Assembly: GCA_036924285.1 (NCBI GenBank)
Contig: JAYKYS010000040.1
Coordinates: 222,210-286,209 of the forward strand
Direction of reading: 5' to 3'
Source of the DNA: Asterella californica
Taxonomy: Eukaryota; Streptophyta; Marchantiopsida; Marchantiales; Aytoniaceae
DNA length: 64,000 bases
Below the pieces are notes generated by a model that saw only the letters and a list, made by a program, of their open reading frames with translations, was not told the origin of the DNA and did no database searches. A program made the translations under genes and the position numbers. Below are positions 10,201 to 20,100 of the stretch, in pieces. The number at the start of each line of letters is the position of its first letter. Position 1 is the first letter of the stretch.

Positions 10201-10669
10201 ACGAGGATTCTTGATCATAAGAATCTCCGGTATCTACTTCTGATACACTCTGATCATCCTCCGTATCAGATTCCCAGTAATCACTAGTGGGTCTATCAGA
10301 GTCAGAAGTCACAACTCCAACACCCGAGAGAGGAACTATCACTCTATGATCTCTAGGCCCAATCCGTAAGTATCCCTTGTGCCACCTATCCGTGGTGCGC
10401 ACAGCTCTCAACCAAGGCCTTCCTAGGAGCAAATCATAACTAGAGTCCTTTAACACTTGAAAGGACATTAATGTTTGAACTCCCATCACAGACACGACCA
10501 CCTTCTCTAACACACCAAGAGGTCTTACCCGTTGCTTGTTAGCCATCCCCACGACAATGCTAGCCGGGCGAGTTGGTTCCATCCTCAACTTATTCATCAA
10601 CCTCTCCGATATGGCGTTGACAGCCGATCCTCCATCCACCAATACGTCAGAGACGTAGTGACCATTCAA
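7265..10669 (-). CDS. pol: Pol polyprotein of gypsy element A (protease-RT-RNase H-integrase)
   Basis: This is an open frame of 1,134 codons that copies the element RNA and inserts it into the host genome. In order it has an aspartic protease (LVDGGSAVNAIS, with DGG for the usual D-S/T-G), a linker rich in Asp/Ser/Glu, RT with FGDGYSGYNQ and the active-site FIDD, and RNase H with LYTDAS and a final ADLLSRA. Integrase follows with an HHCC zinc region (HEFHDGTVCGGH, CKTCDVC), catalytic D, D and E in GIDFVGP, SDRGGEF and GLAEKTN, and a GPF module (RYFGPFVV). No chromodomain follows. In B the same frame continues from gag without break. In A a one-base loss near 10,690 (GCCTAG versus GCCCTAG on the plus strand) separates gag from pol, so the Met at 10,669 is probably not a native start. 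RT lacks one Leu codon found in B. Confidence 0.93.
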   Translation of the reverse strand: MNGHYVSDVLVDGGSAVNAISERLMNKLRMEPTRPASIVVGMANKQRVRPLGVLEKVVVSVMGVQTLMSFQVLKDSSYDLLLGRPWLRAVRTTDRWHKGYLRIGPRDHRVIVPLSGVGVVTSDSDRPTSDYWESDTEDDQSVSEVDTGDSYDQESSSEDEGFGRDESLHQLSAIDLLPRPAVEKDPDKEELSEAEIVRRLSTLKFGINVTQEEKSRFLDIFRKYIHVFAFSYKDLKEVTLETHRIELEENARPVRQKQRRVNPTTAMMVKEEIDKLREASFIYEVENSEWVSPIVIVKKKNGKLRVCIDYKKLNAVTKKDYYPLPFIDEILEEVAGHEWYSFGDGYSGYNQIKIAQEYQQLTTFTTPWGTFAFRVMPFGLCNAPATFQRFMNKVFEPFIGKFVRDFIDDFCVYGRKEDHFDHVIKVQRLEQANASLNPEKCIFGCEEGLLLGHIISKNGIAVDPEKVKKIVDLPFPINLTKLRQFLGMVGYYRRFVFSFSNKAIALTMYMKKGVDFDLIVHDQKAKEAFEELKKALVTAPILAKPEWSKAFILYTDASNVAIGCTLSQLDEDGHDHPIAYASRQMVPAEKNYSVTEREGLAVIFGLKKFRHYLLGGKFSIVTDHKALKYIFNKPNAEGRIARWKILLTEYDYVIEDRPGKKHANADLLSRAYDDEGEEPFDDSFPDEHLMTITSIEEIPDEYKEIWSFLADGSFPEGMHTRERNALIKRCKPYTMVEGILFHQGADGLLRRAVGQKEAFKLMHEFHDGTVCGGHFAGKITAFKILDAGYHWRGIFKECLDYCKTCDVCQAFALKSTRTPPLRSIPVLGPFEKWGIDFVGPLNKTPRGNRYIVVATDYCTKWVEARPLRETNETEVGRFLWERIITRFGCPLELVSDRGGEFVGSMTTAMLQHFSIKPRVTTSYKPNANGLAEKTNLTLCMMLAKDAGVETAKHTWDKRLHAILWEYRTTTKTSTGYSPFRLVYGVESKLPIQFELDTFQTIQRKLKRSRGEDVVRSRREQLMELEETRAVAMIRMERAQAYQKKSYDKRLGKREVKPFQVGDWVMLYDAIRFKRARKKFLPRYFGPFVVDKVWSNFTYDLQELGGRRFDRVNHDKLKLFHRRKFSLHSEDGAKI

Positions 10670-12147
10670 CCGGACTTCAATCTTTGAAGCCTAGTGCATA
10701 CCTCTGAAGCATGCACATCCACCACACCAACTCCCACAGACTTTGATGTCTTGTTCTTGGGTTTCTTCTTCTTGCTTCTCTTAGAACTCAGTCCTCCTCT
10801 GAGTTCCCTTCGTAAGCTGGGATTAAGTGCGATCAGTTGTCCAACAGTGATGTTGGCTTTCTGAGCACCCACATCTTCAACCACATCATATCTCGCTTGG
10901 GAAGATGAAATGGTGAAATCCGCCATCCCCAACTTCCTTCTTGGCTCCCTTGGTGTACTCGAAACATTACTCGAACGAGTACTTCTACTTGCTGACTCCT
11001 CCATGAAAACCGGTTCATCAGAAAATCGAGTTCTTTTCCTTTCTTGAGCTAAAAGCTCCACCGGTGCATGAGAAGAGTTTGAACTCTCTCCTTTCTCGTA
11101 GATGGGATCTCGTACGACATCGATAGTAGCCACCCCCTTGTCTCGTCCTTGTGATGGATTTCCTCCACCCACATTCATTCTGACGGCTTCGGCACCTCTT
11201 GCTCCGTTGTTAGGACAATTTCGCTGGAAATGAGAACCTCCACACGTCCAACAAGTGATTCCTCCAAAGTTACCTTGGTTGCCTCCAAAGTTACCTTGAT
11301 TTCCTCGGTTGGGATTGTTGTCGTAACCTCTTTGACCTCCTCCTCCACCTTTGTTCCTCCATTCTCGTAACTGCACCACGTTTATCTTGAGATCCGCAAG
11401 AGTATCGGTGATGCTCTTCAGCTCGGCATGAAAATCAGAGGTGGCAGTAGACATCGTTGTTGGGACAAACGGTCTTGGCACCACCGTTGGAGTAGGAGCT
11501 GACGTTGAAGCAATCACCAATTGTGATGGTGCAGGTGCGATCGTTGTGGCTACACCAGGAGTCGGAGTCGACACCAGAGCAGCATGATGAGGTTGGATGA
11601 TATCTCCTTCATCCAAACTCTCTTCCATATTTATCGCAATCTTGATGGCCTCCGCTTTGGTTGCTGGCTTCTCGTACCTCACCTGGGTTCGAATTGAAGG
11701 CCTCAACCCTCCCACCAAGTTCTTGGTCAACACTGCTCCAATCCCCGCCATCGTTAGCTCCACATTGTCTCCACTCTTCCGTAGGACCGTCCGAAACCGT
11801 TGCTCCAACTTATCCACCCTTTCGGCATATTGCCGAACTTTCTCGTCGTCCCGTTGCTTCAAATGAGTAAGCTCCATCATGAGCTTCTCATAACTCTCTT
11901 CTGGAAGAAATTCTTCGATGAGTGCATTACTCAACGTCTCTCATGTGTCCTCAACTGCCCTAGGTGTCTTGCTCTTCACTCGGTCATCATACCACGTAAG
12001 AGCAAAATCTTCTAAAAACTCTAGCAGTAACAACACTCATTCTTCCTTCCTTCTCACGTTGTTTCCGATGCAACCCCTTTTGAAGTCTCGTACAAATGGT
12101 TCTACATCTTCGTTGTCCTTCCCATGAAACACTGGTAACTTCCTCAT
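10666..12147 (-). pseudogene. gag: Gag of gypsy element A (two nonsense codons, 3' frameshift)
   Basis: The frame starts at an ATG at 12,147 (LPVFHGKDNEDVEPF follows), the same start as in B and C. Two Trp codons have become TGA, at codon 37 (12,037-12,039) and codon 69 (11,941-11,943), so only 10,666-11,934 remains open. The protein has a retrotransposon Gag capsid core (FVRDFKRGC, LKQRDDEKVRQYAERVDKLE), a Pro/Thr/Ala linker, a GGGGGQRGYDNN glycine-rich stretch, and one zinc knuckle CWTCGGSHFQRNC (CX2CX3HX4C) for RNA binding. A lost base near 10,690 ends the frame early instead of leading into pol. Gag forms the virus-like particle and packages element RNA. Confidence 0.9.
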
Positions 12148-12195
12148 CTTGTAACTACTCTTCTACACTTCCAATTTTCGTGCAATAACTACTCG

Positions 12196-12360
12196 CTAAA
12201 AGAGCACGAACATCACCAATTCCATTCGCGAATAATCTACCATAGGTAAAATAAAAGGAAATGGTTGTAACAACACCTCTTGTGCCATCTCTTCTCCCAA
12301 GGTAATCATGAGCCTGAGTCGCATCACCGCCTTCTCCACCATCCGAATGACGATCTCCAT
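12196..12360 (-). CDS. ORF-c of element A, 54-aa hydrophobic peptide between ORF-b and gag
   Basis: This is a short frame of 54 codons whose ATG overlaps the TGA of ORF-b as TGATG. The product starts MEIVIRM, contains an ITLGEE block, and ends in a hydrophobic stretch with PMVDYSRME and a Phe/Leu/Val-rich tail. It is open in A, B and C and recognisable in the diverged element D, where MEIV, TLGE and YSRME are kept. No database family is recognised. Conservation across divergent copies argues that it is coding. The overlap suggests termination-reinitiation, but that is inference. Confidence 0.6.
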   Translation of the reverse strand: MEIVIRMVEKAVMRLRLMITLGEEMAQEVLLQPFPFILPMVDYSRMELVMFVLF

Positions 12361-12836
12361 CACAACTCAGCTGAGTCCTCTTTTGAAGTCGACAACTTCT
12401 CCGTCTCAGCTCTTTGAGTCTCGTCCAACTTCTCGACTACTGATGTAAGTAGGGCGGCCACATCGACGCACTTGTGTCCTCTGGATAGATCACCCACTCC
12501 ACAACTTGGACAAGGATCTTCGCCTAGAAGATGAATTGGTGCTGGTGACGATGGACCCACTCGAAGACTCAAATCAGTAAACTCCCGCTTCCCTTTAGCT
12601 CTCTCGGTTCTGATTCTAGTTGGACAATTCACTACTTTGTGTCCCAACCCTCTACAGAAATAACACCACAAGTCGGTTTCTACTCTTCTCCTCGGAGATT
12701 CTACTTGAGGTTTAGTACTAGGGTTTTCAAACTCGACGATAATCTCTCTCGAACTTTCTCCGACACTTACTATGACATCTAAACCTTGAGGAAGGTTTCT
12801 AAGTCTAACTTTCCAATCTTTTAAATTTCCACTCAT
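12360..12836 (-). CDS. ORF-b of element A, double zinc-motif protein upstream of gag
   Basis: This is an intact frame of 158 codons starting at the Met of MSGNLKDWKVRL. An upstream in-frame Met exists (12,851), but the homologue in D aligns from this Met onward. It carries a CCHC knuckle CYFCRGLGHKVVNC (CX2CX4HX4C), then a TDLSLRVGPSSPAP block, a second Cys/His motif CPSCGVGDLSRGHKC (CX2CX8HXC), and a helical, charged C-terminus. CCHC knuckles bind nucleic acid; the role in this element is unknown. It may act as an RNA chaperone, packaging factor or regulator. It ends in TGA overlapping the ATG of ORF-c. Confidence 0.75.
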   Translation of the reverse strand: MSGNLKDWKVRLRNLPQGLDVIVSVGESSREIIVEFENPSTKPQVESPRRRVETDLWCYFCRGLGHKVVNCPTRIRTERAKGKREFTDLSLRVGPSSPAPIHLLGEDPCPSCGVGDLSRGHKCVDVAALLTSVVEKLDETQRAETEKLSTSKEDSAEL

Positions 12837-12974
12837 GTTGCACCTTCTCAACCATTAAGTGGACAAAATATCATAGAGGAAAATAATTCTACATCACTTT
12901 CTTAACTCTTCCGAGCTTTATATTGGAAATCGTGTATTATACATGCTATACACGAAATAAAATCTAATCTAAAT

Positions 12975-13292
12975 TTAACTATCGAAGATATGATCCTCCT
13001 CACCATCGTTTGTACTAATCACAACAGACATCTTGAACTCACTCTTGTAAAAATCCAACTCTACTTCACCAGGAGCATTCGTGGCCTCCACAGTGAATGA
13101 TGCTTTAATCTCGGCTTTCTTCAAATCTGTGCCAATGGTCGCGGAAGCTTCTTCGTATAAGGTAAAGAGGGCACCCCAAGTGCTATAGATGCGGGTTCGT
13201 AACTCATCTATACTCAACTTGGGCTTCTCCGTCTCTGTTCAAACTCCTAAACGTCTCTTCTTCCACCTCGTCATTCGAACAGGATTCCCCAT
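12975..13292 (-). pseudogene. ORF-a of element A (one nonsense codon)
   Basis: This is the counterpart of the 105-codon ORF-a of B and C. Its ATG lies at 13,292, and an early CGA codon is TGA here, leaving 12,975-13,217 open. The product begins with a basic segment (RWKKRRLGV), continues LSIDELRTRIYSTWGALFTL and ends in an acidic tail. The protein is unrecognised, with no cysteines or membrane segment in the conserved part. It is the first frame downstream of the leader repeats. Confidence 0.65.
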
Positions 13293-13498
13293 GAAGTATC
13301 TTCAAGACCTCCTTGTATGCCGAAACGTGTATCTCTTAGTTGGTAAGAGATCTCTCCAAGATTTTTGTTATCTCCAGTAGCTCAACCTCCAAGCTACTAA
13401 ATCATGAAGTTTCAACAGAAACTTCCCTAATCAGAAGAGATGGTGATGACTGTACAAATTTTCAGAGAACTGAAATTTGTATATTTTCACTTCCCTCG

Positions 13499-13878
13499 TG
13501 GTTGTCAACCCCCTCCACTTTGAAAAATTCTTTCTCCCTCTTCAGACCTCATCTTCTCATGATTTCTTTTGTCTTGGATAGCTTATCAGTCACTCTAAAA
13601 CACTGGAAAGTTTCTCAGGAAAATAAAATTCACAGAAAATCTGACAATGACTGTAAATTTTTCCAGATAACAGAATTCCTCAACTCTCACGAATAGACCC
13701 CCTCAACTTTGAAAATTCATTGCTCCCTCTCTAGACCACCTTTTCCTATGATTTCTTTTGTCTTAGATAGGTTATCAGCCAATCTAAAACACTGGAAAGT
13801 TTCTCAGGAAAATAAAATTCACAGAAAAGTTGACAGCGACTGTACAAATTTTCCAGAGAGCAGAATTTCTAAACTCAC
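13499..13878 (-). repeat. Leader tandem repeats of element A (two units of about 190 bp plus partial)
   Basis: Two adjacent direct repeats (about 13,691-13,878 and 13,499-13,690) share AAGTTTCTCAGGAAAATAAA, the CTGAC/GACTGTAAATTTT block and CCCCTC-AACTTTGAAAATTC. A third partial unit lies at about 13,445-13,498. The same arrangement sits at the same place in B and C. There is no coding support. The position between primer site and first ORF suggests packaging, dimerisation or translational control, but this is inference. Confidence 0.75.
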
Positions 13879-14157
13879 AAATTTATCTCCTCTAATAACT
13901 CTTCTCTCCTCCTTTCTCTACAACTCTTGTTGCACCCTCTTTCAACTCTCCTCAAACCCTTTCTAAGTGAACAAGATGTAAAGAATGACTTCGAACGCGT
14001 CATATATCACTACGGGATACACGAAAGATTCTAACGTTGCTAACATCGCGTTAGCTCTCTCTCCTCCCAACGTTCTCTCCATGTGCTCTCTCATAATCTC
14101 CTTTTGTCGAATATAGAACTGAACTCTAAACATCGTTCAACGATCCCTTCAAGTGAG

Positions 14158-14175
14158 GTCCTGGTAACGGAACCA
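14158..14175 (-). promoter_or_regulatory. Primer-binding site of element A (tRNA-Glu)
   Basis: On the element strand TGGTTCCGTTACCAGGAC lies four bases (TTTT) after the 5' LTR. It is complementary to the 3' end of plant tRNA-Glu (…CCCGGCAACGGAACCA) apart from changes toward its far end. The sites in B and C match even better. Confidence 0.85.
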
Positions 14176-14179
14176 AAAA

Positions 14180-15096
14180 TGTAAACCCTCCACGGTCCTA
14201 TCGATCAACTACCCCCCGATCTCTCAACCTCCACGATCGTCATCCACGAATCTGCAACATGTCGGGCCTGTCTCTCACTCAGGGGTCACCTCTGATGGCT
14301 TTGATGGAAGCACACCATGAATCTTGAAGGGAAAAATGCTAAGTTCACTCTCATTCATACACCCACAAACTTATCAACTAAAATCTCCATAATCTCATCC
14401 ACTAAAATCCTCCATTCTAACGACGTCTCTCAAGTTCTCACATGCTAAAAATGTCCCACACTCTCTATATTACTCAAGTTGTCATTACGACAATGTGAAA
14501 ACAAGGATGAGGAGCTCTTCTCTACTCCTCTATTTATACATTCTAGGTTTTTACTTTGGTACCCTCCGGTAACTCAGCCGTAACTACTTTTACCGGGTTT
14601 TACTAAGATATTACTTAAGGTAAAAGCATTGATCACATGGGCTTTTTACCTTTTCACATGGGCTTATTCCTTCAAAGTCAACAACTTCTAGAAGGATTCT
14701 GGAATATTCTCAAGGAATCTCGAATTTCCACCCCCCCTCTACACTAGGACCCACTAAAAAGGAAACATGTGGAATCTCTTCTTGTTTTTAATGCCCACAA
14801 AGTCCACAACTTTAATCCAACCACTAATATCAAGTCAAAAAGGAGATAAGGGATACTTTCCACCCCCTTTCTACCTTTTAGACAAGATGACAAGATAGTA
14901 GTGCTCACTCTTTAGCAAATATCTGAATTCTGCCAAAAGTACAGCTAAGTTTAACCATAACTAACTTTTAGCTAGTCATGACTAACTTGATATCTCCCAA
15001 AAGTACTTTGGCAGCAAATAAACATTCTCAACACTTAGTTAGAACTAAACACCTTACTAATAGACAAACTTCCTATGTGTAACATAGGTCGTTACA
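14180..15096 (-). repeat. 5' LTR of element A (917 bp)
   Basis: This is the direct repeat of 6,335-7,251, differing by eye at one CpG site. In element sense it starts at 15,096 with TGTAACGACC and ends at 14,180 with TTTACA. The adjoining GTAC at 15,097-15,100 matches 6,331-6,334. Confidence 0.95.
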
Positions 15097-17149
15097 GTAC
15101 CGTTCGTAACCAACTCTTGATGGTTGACCTCACCAACAGCTGCATTGAACAACTCCATGACTTGTCTCCGAAGAGCAGAAATGAAGACAATGACAATGTT
15201 TCGTATGCAAAAATATGTGAAGTCCAAAAAAGTACTGTAAGCGTACAAATGACACAACTCAAGCCGCACATGTCAATGCAAGATGAATATCTAGTTCTCT
15301 TGAGGTTTAATGGAATCACGAATCTAATAATATCTCATACATCTCTTCAAATGTCATGGTCTTCAGTCCTTCCTTCTCTCATATAGATTTGATTGTGTTC
15401 AATATTCTCAACTCCACTCTCTCTCAAACTCGATCTCGTCTTTTGTTGTCGAGGGGAGAGTTTCTTGAAAAAGGTAGAACCTTCTAGCTGTGATATGATC
15501 ATGAAAAGGAAGATGAAAATCACACACAAAACATGGAGTGTAAAGAAATCTCCATCACGTTCTCGATCCAAACAAAACACATGGCACATAGTAAATCTTC
15601 AACTCTAAATGCTTCAGTCTGCAAGCCTTCAACTCCATATCACTTAGACTGAAAATCTCACGCTCAAGAACTCAGAATTTCTGAAAATTGCTCCTGTGAA
15701 GCACTCGCGCGTTCACCTAGAAATTTCTCGTTTATTCAAAAAGATATGTTGAAGGTCTTCTCTCTACTTGTTTCTGTCATCTATCCTCAATTCCTCAATT
15801 CCTCAATTCCTCAATATCAAAACTGTACTCAGTAAGAAAATCCTCTAGTTGTAAGCTCTATACATCTCTTTCTTCAACTCTTCGATAACTCTCCTCGATA
15901 ATGATTGAAAAAAATCTAACTTCGCTGTACATCCTCTCTGGATATTTTTCCTCCTTACGTGACCTCCATCATCACCTAAAAGGTGTAAAAATTATGCCTT
16001 AAACAAGTGGAAACATAAAAATAATTCTCTGGTAAAAAATCAACACGTAATATCTTCTTACGTGTCAAAAAGACTAATTAACGTGCCTTTGTAGATCTAT
16101 ATGTACGGATGGCTACTGAGTCTATTGTACAGTCAGCTTTTGACATCTCCACTCAAAGTAATTTCACCATGTCTATCTTTGACCATTGGAATAACCTCTT
16201 TTTGACAACCAGAGCCTAAGTTATAACCGTTGTCGTTCTCTGGCCCCTTTAACTTCAAAATGACATAAGTATCTTCTCTTCGACTTGATTTTTTGATCCA
16301 AGTGTATCACATGATGAAACTTACATTTTTCTACAAAAGAGTTGATATCGATTTGAGGTATCTTTGATGCCATCTCTCTACCTCAGGACTTAGAGAGCCG
16401 TACATTGAATTCATACTAATTATCCTGACATCTCGAAGAGAAGTTAGTGCTTTAGCATGGGGTCCATTTTGGAATCCGACAGTAACCTCCCTCTAGCACC
16501 CACAGCAGGTGATTGCACTAGTGCAAGGGTAGACGAAGACATTCCGCATTCACAGTATGTTTAAGGAACATCTAATCTCCTGTCCTTAGACAACTCTGTG
16601 ATCCACATATTCCTCTGAAGGGACCAGTCTACTCCCGGTTGGTTGTGAGTCTAAGGAGATTTGATCCTAAGATCTCTTCCTTACAGATTTACTCAGCTAC
16701 CCACGGAAGTCAATCTCACAACTAGTTCTATAGATCAATTTCTAAGCTTATATGCTAGTAAAGCGCGCTATTTCATCTTTCCTTCACTCGCTCGAAGAAC
16801 CATAACTATCTCTAGACTTCATTTTTTTATATTTTAAATGCAAACATATACTACACACTAAGATCTACATGATCACAATCTGAAACATAAATTTTGAACT
16901 CACTCTAATTTATAGTACATTTCCTCGTTTCAAAAATCTTGTAAAAAGACTCAAATGCAACTCTGTTTGTAACTTTTTAACATACCATGACGATAAGCAC
17001 GATAAGACATACGCCATGGTGTTTTCAGATTCTAAAATGCTCAATTCTTCCAAAATCAACTTCTCTAAGATCTTAACTTGACTCAGAGAGTTTAACTTTT
17101 GACAAAAAAATGAATTATTTATCATGCAGAATAATTCACTTCACGACAT
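15097..17149. other. Unassigned stretch after element A
   Basis: This should be the continuation of the sequence split by A. If relict G were colinear with relict E, its gag would fall here. A minus-strand frame at about 15,110-15,180 (RRQVMELFNAAVGEVNHQ) might be part of it. Otherwise I see only short frames with stops and no motif. An 8-bp microsatellite (CCTCAATT, four copies) lies at 15,785-15,816. Confidence 0.3.
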
Positions 17150-20100
17150 CGATCCCCTCACAAACTTGCACATCTTCTAGCATGTGCCAATCTCGTCACT
17201 CGTCTATCTCTTCTTCTTGATCATCACTCTCCTCCGTCTTAGTCTCTTCAGTCACTAAATCGTCTTTGTCTCTTGTCATCCTCTATTCTGACTCCAGAAG
17301 ATTGAACAACTTACTGATCCTCCACTCTTTTTAAACAACTTCACACATTTGCCCACCACAGATAGCTTCAAAGAAGGACCATCTAGCTCCTCTAAACTAT
17401 AAATGATATTTTCATACACATCCATCATAACATAAGGTTCTTCAAGAGAACTTACGAAGAGTAGAATGCTTATTCTTCAACATGCTGTCGTACACAAGAA
17501 CCCAATCACCAACACATATTAGTTTCTGTTTAGGGTTTACCAACACAAGAACCCAATCATAAACAATCGGCGAATCTTGTCAAAATGCTCCTTGTTTAAC
17601 CACCTCCAGCTTCTCTTGCGGTTTAGCAAGATCCTCCTCCTTTCTCTCTAACTATCTGGTTCGTAAGACAATGATCTATATCATCTTCCAATGATAACAT
17701 GATCCACGTAGGAAAGTCCTCTTCAACAAGAATGTTTGGTTTCTATCCCAACATAAGCTCAACTGGCATGTAGTCAGTCGTGGTATGGTGTGTAGTTTGA
17801 TCAGTCCATAAAGCAAACAGAAATAATCTAGGTCATTCCTTAGACCTACCATCACATGCTTTCACTAAAGCATGAACAATAGAAAGATGTCATTGCTCAC
17901 TCTTACCAATATCCTCCAGATTGATGGCAGCAGTAAGTTGAAACTTTATTTCTTAATGAGCAAAGAATTCTTTCACTTCTACACCTCTCAACTCGTCCCT
18001 ATCTGCTTGTAATCTTCCAACATAACCATAACGACAGATGATATCTTCAGGCACGAATCTACATATGTTCTCTGTAGTCTTCGTTCATAGTGCTCGTCCC
18101 TCCACGTAGTTGGAGAGATCCTCTCAAGCCAACACCAAGTGCGGCATCTCTCATAATCTAAGTGGTATTATCACAAGATCAAGGACCCATTGAAAAAAGG
18201 ATATTTGGTGGACATGTAGGTACTAGCTCATCTCTATAACGGACCTTAGAGTAGAACTAACAATGCAGACACGACTCAACAAAATCCACCACATCTTGAT
18301 ATAGAACTTTCCATCCATATCTCTCTTTCATCTTCGTATAAGTAGTTCAAACTCCACGGTGTGCAACCCGCAAGGTGTCATGAAATCCGTTAAGCAGATT
18401 CAGCTTTGTCGGTTGATCATCCATCATACTAACAAGCGTTGAATGTCTCTAGAGATAACCTTCACGTAGAAGATACGCATTTTTTCTGATCTACTTGAAC
18501 TCTGTATCACTCCAACCTTCTCGTCTGTCTAAAGAACTCAGATAAAATCCAATATCGTGTAATCTTCCAGTGTAGAACTCTTCTCTGAAGGGCAGTGGCT
18601 CCAAGTGTGAAGTTTGCTGAACAACTTGGTCCAAGTCTCTTCTTTCTTTTCTTGTCTCGTTTCTTCATCCTCAACTTCTACAACCATCTCATCCTCATCT
18701 ACATAACGAGCCCAAGATAACATGTCTGCAACTGGATTATCTTTCCCTACTATGTGTTTTAGCTCAAGGTTGTAAGCAATCCATCACAACATTGTTATAT
18801 CTAATGTATTGCAGGTTGATATCATACCAAGCAAAAGTAGACAATCTATTTCAAAGACCACACGAGCTTCAATAAAAAACTCTCGATATATCTTCATAGT
18901 AGTAACTGCTTCTCATAACCCACGCTTTACTTGAGAGTAGTTACTTTGTCTGTCTGTCAAGTTTCAGGCTCCAAATCTAGAAACACCTATGCATCTTCTT
19001 AATCAATTGTTCATTCAATCGTCTTTAGACTCGTATCAACAGTTAGTATCATAGATCTTTGACTCTCATAGTTAAGTCTCCTTAGTACATGTAAAGACTT
19101 CAGAATCTCCTTCAACTGCTCCATCGTCTCATAACGTTCTTGTCGCCAAGTAAACCTCTTCTCTTTCCTTAGAAGTTCATACAGAGACTCGGCAACATGT
19201 GCATAATGAAGAATACTCACATGAAAGAACAGACAAGCTCTTAAGAAACATCGAACATCAATGATACTAGTATAGTATGTTATCCTTGCTATAACATCTA
19301 CCTTCTATGAGTTCGATTGTCTCTCAAAAGTATCACACAAATGATCAACCACCACAATCTCTGACATTCCAAAACGAGACTTGATACTTGATAGAGTAAG
19401 GTGCATCTCCTCCAAACGTATCACAATCTGACCTACATCTCGATGGTCTACAATAAAATTTCTACAACCATCAGAAATCACAGTTTCATCCTTGTCTTCC
19501 ACCGGATAATCTTTCATGAAGATATCATCCAGAAATGAGATAGTGACCTCAAGTGCAAACTCTCATAACTTATGCATCACGTTTTGCATATGAACTATTG
19601 AGTTTGTCGTGTCTTGAAAAAGAGTGCACATCTGCATCAACCCCAAAAGTGTATATATGGTAGTCAAGTCTCTCTTTGAAACTGAAACTTATTGTAATCT
19701 GAAAACATATATCCAAGAGAATAAATTGACCTCCTAGCAAACGTCTCAACTGCTTCATTAACCACAAGTCTAGTCACAACATTTTGGATCGTAATGTTGT
19801 TGATAGGCTATAAGTCTTGGATGAAACGCAAAGCTCATGTCTTCTTAGACACTGTGAACCATCGGCTGGAATACAGAGTCATAGATGGTTCAAGATACTC
19901 ATCCGCATCTTTTCCTTCAGTAGCTCAACGAGCTTCAATAGCAAGACACGAGGGACTAGAATCGACTTCAAGTCTTAAGATACATGAGAAACAATGAAGA
20001 TTACCATCGGAGCTATCACACTCGGAATACAACAATCTCCTCAACTGATAAAGAAAATACCTTACCATGACTAACAATCATCTGTTTGAAAGCTCCTTCC

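Larger units (their letters stand above)
6335..15096 (-). mobile_element. Ty3/gypsy element A, full length 8,762 bp, inserted into relict G
   Basis: This is a complete minus-strand LTR retrotransposon. LTRs of 917 bp (6,335-7,251 and 14,180-15,096) begin TGTAAC and end TTTACA in element sense and are flanked by GTAC on both sides (6,331-6,334; 15,097-15,100). In element order it contains a tRNA-Glu primer site, a leader with two tandem 190-bp units, ORF-a, ORF-b, ORF-c, gag, pol (protease, RT, RNase H, integrase) and a purine tract. By eye the two LTRs differ at a single CpG (CGCGG versus CACGG near 6,347/14,192), so the insertion is recent. The internal genes nevertheless carry three nonsense codons and one frameshift. 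Element B at 30,737 is a near-identical inverted copy. Confidence 0.95.
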
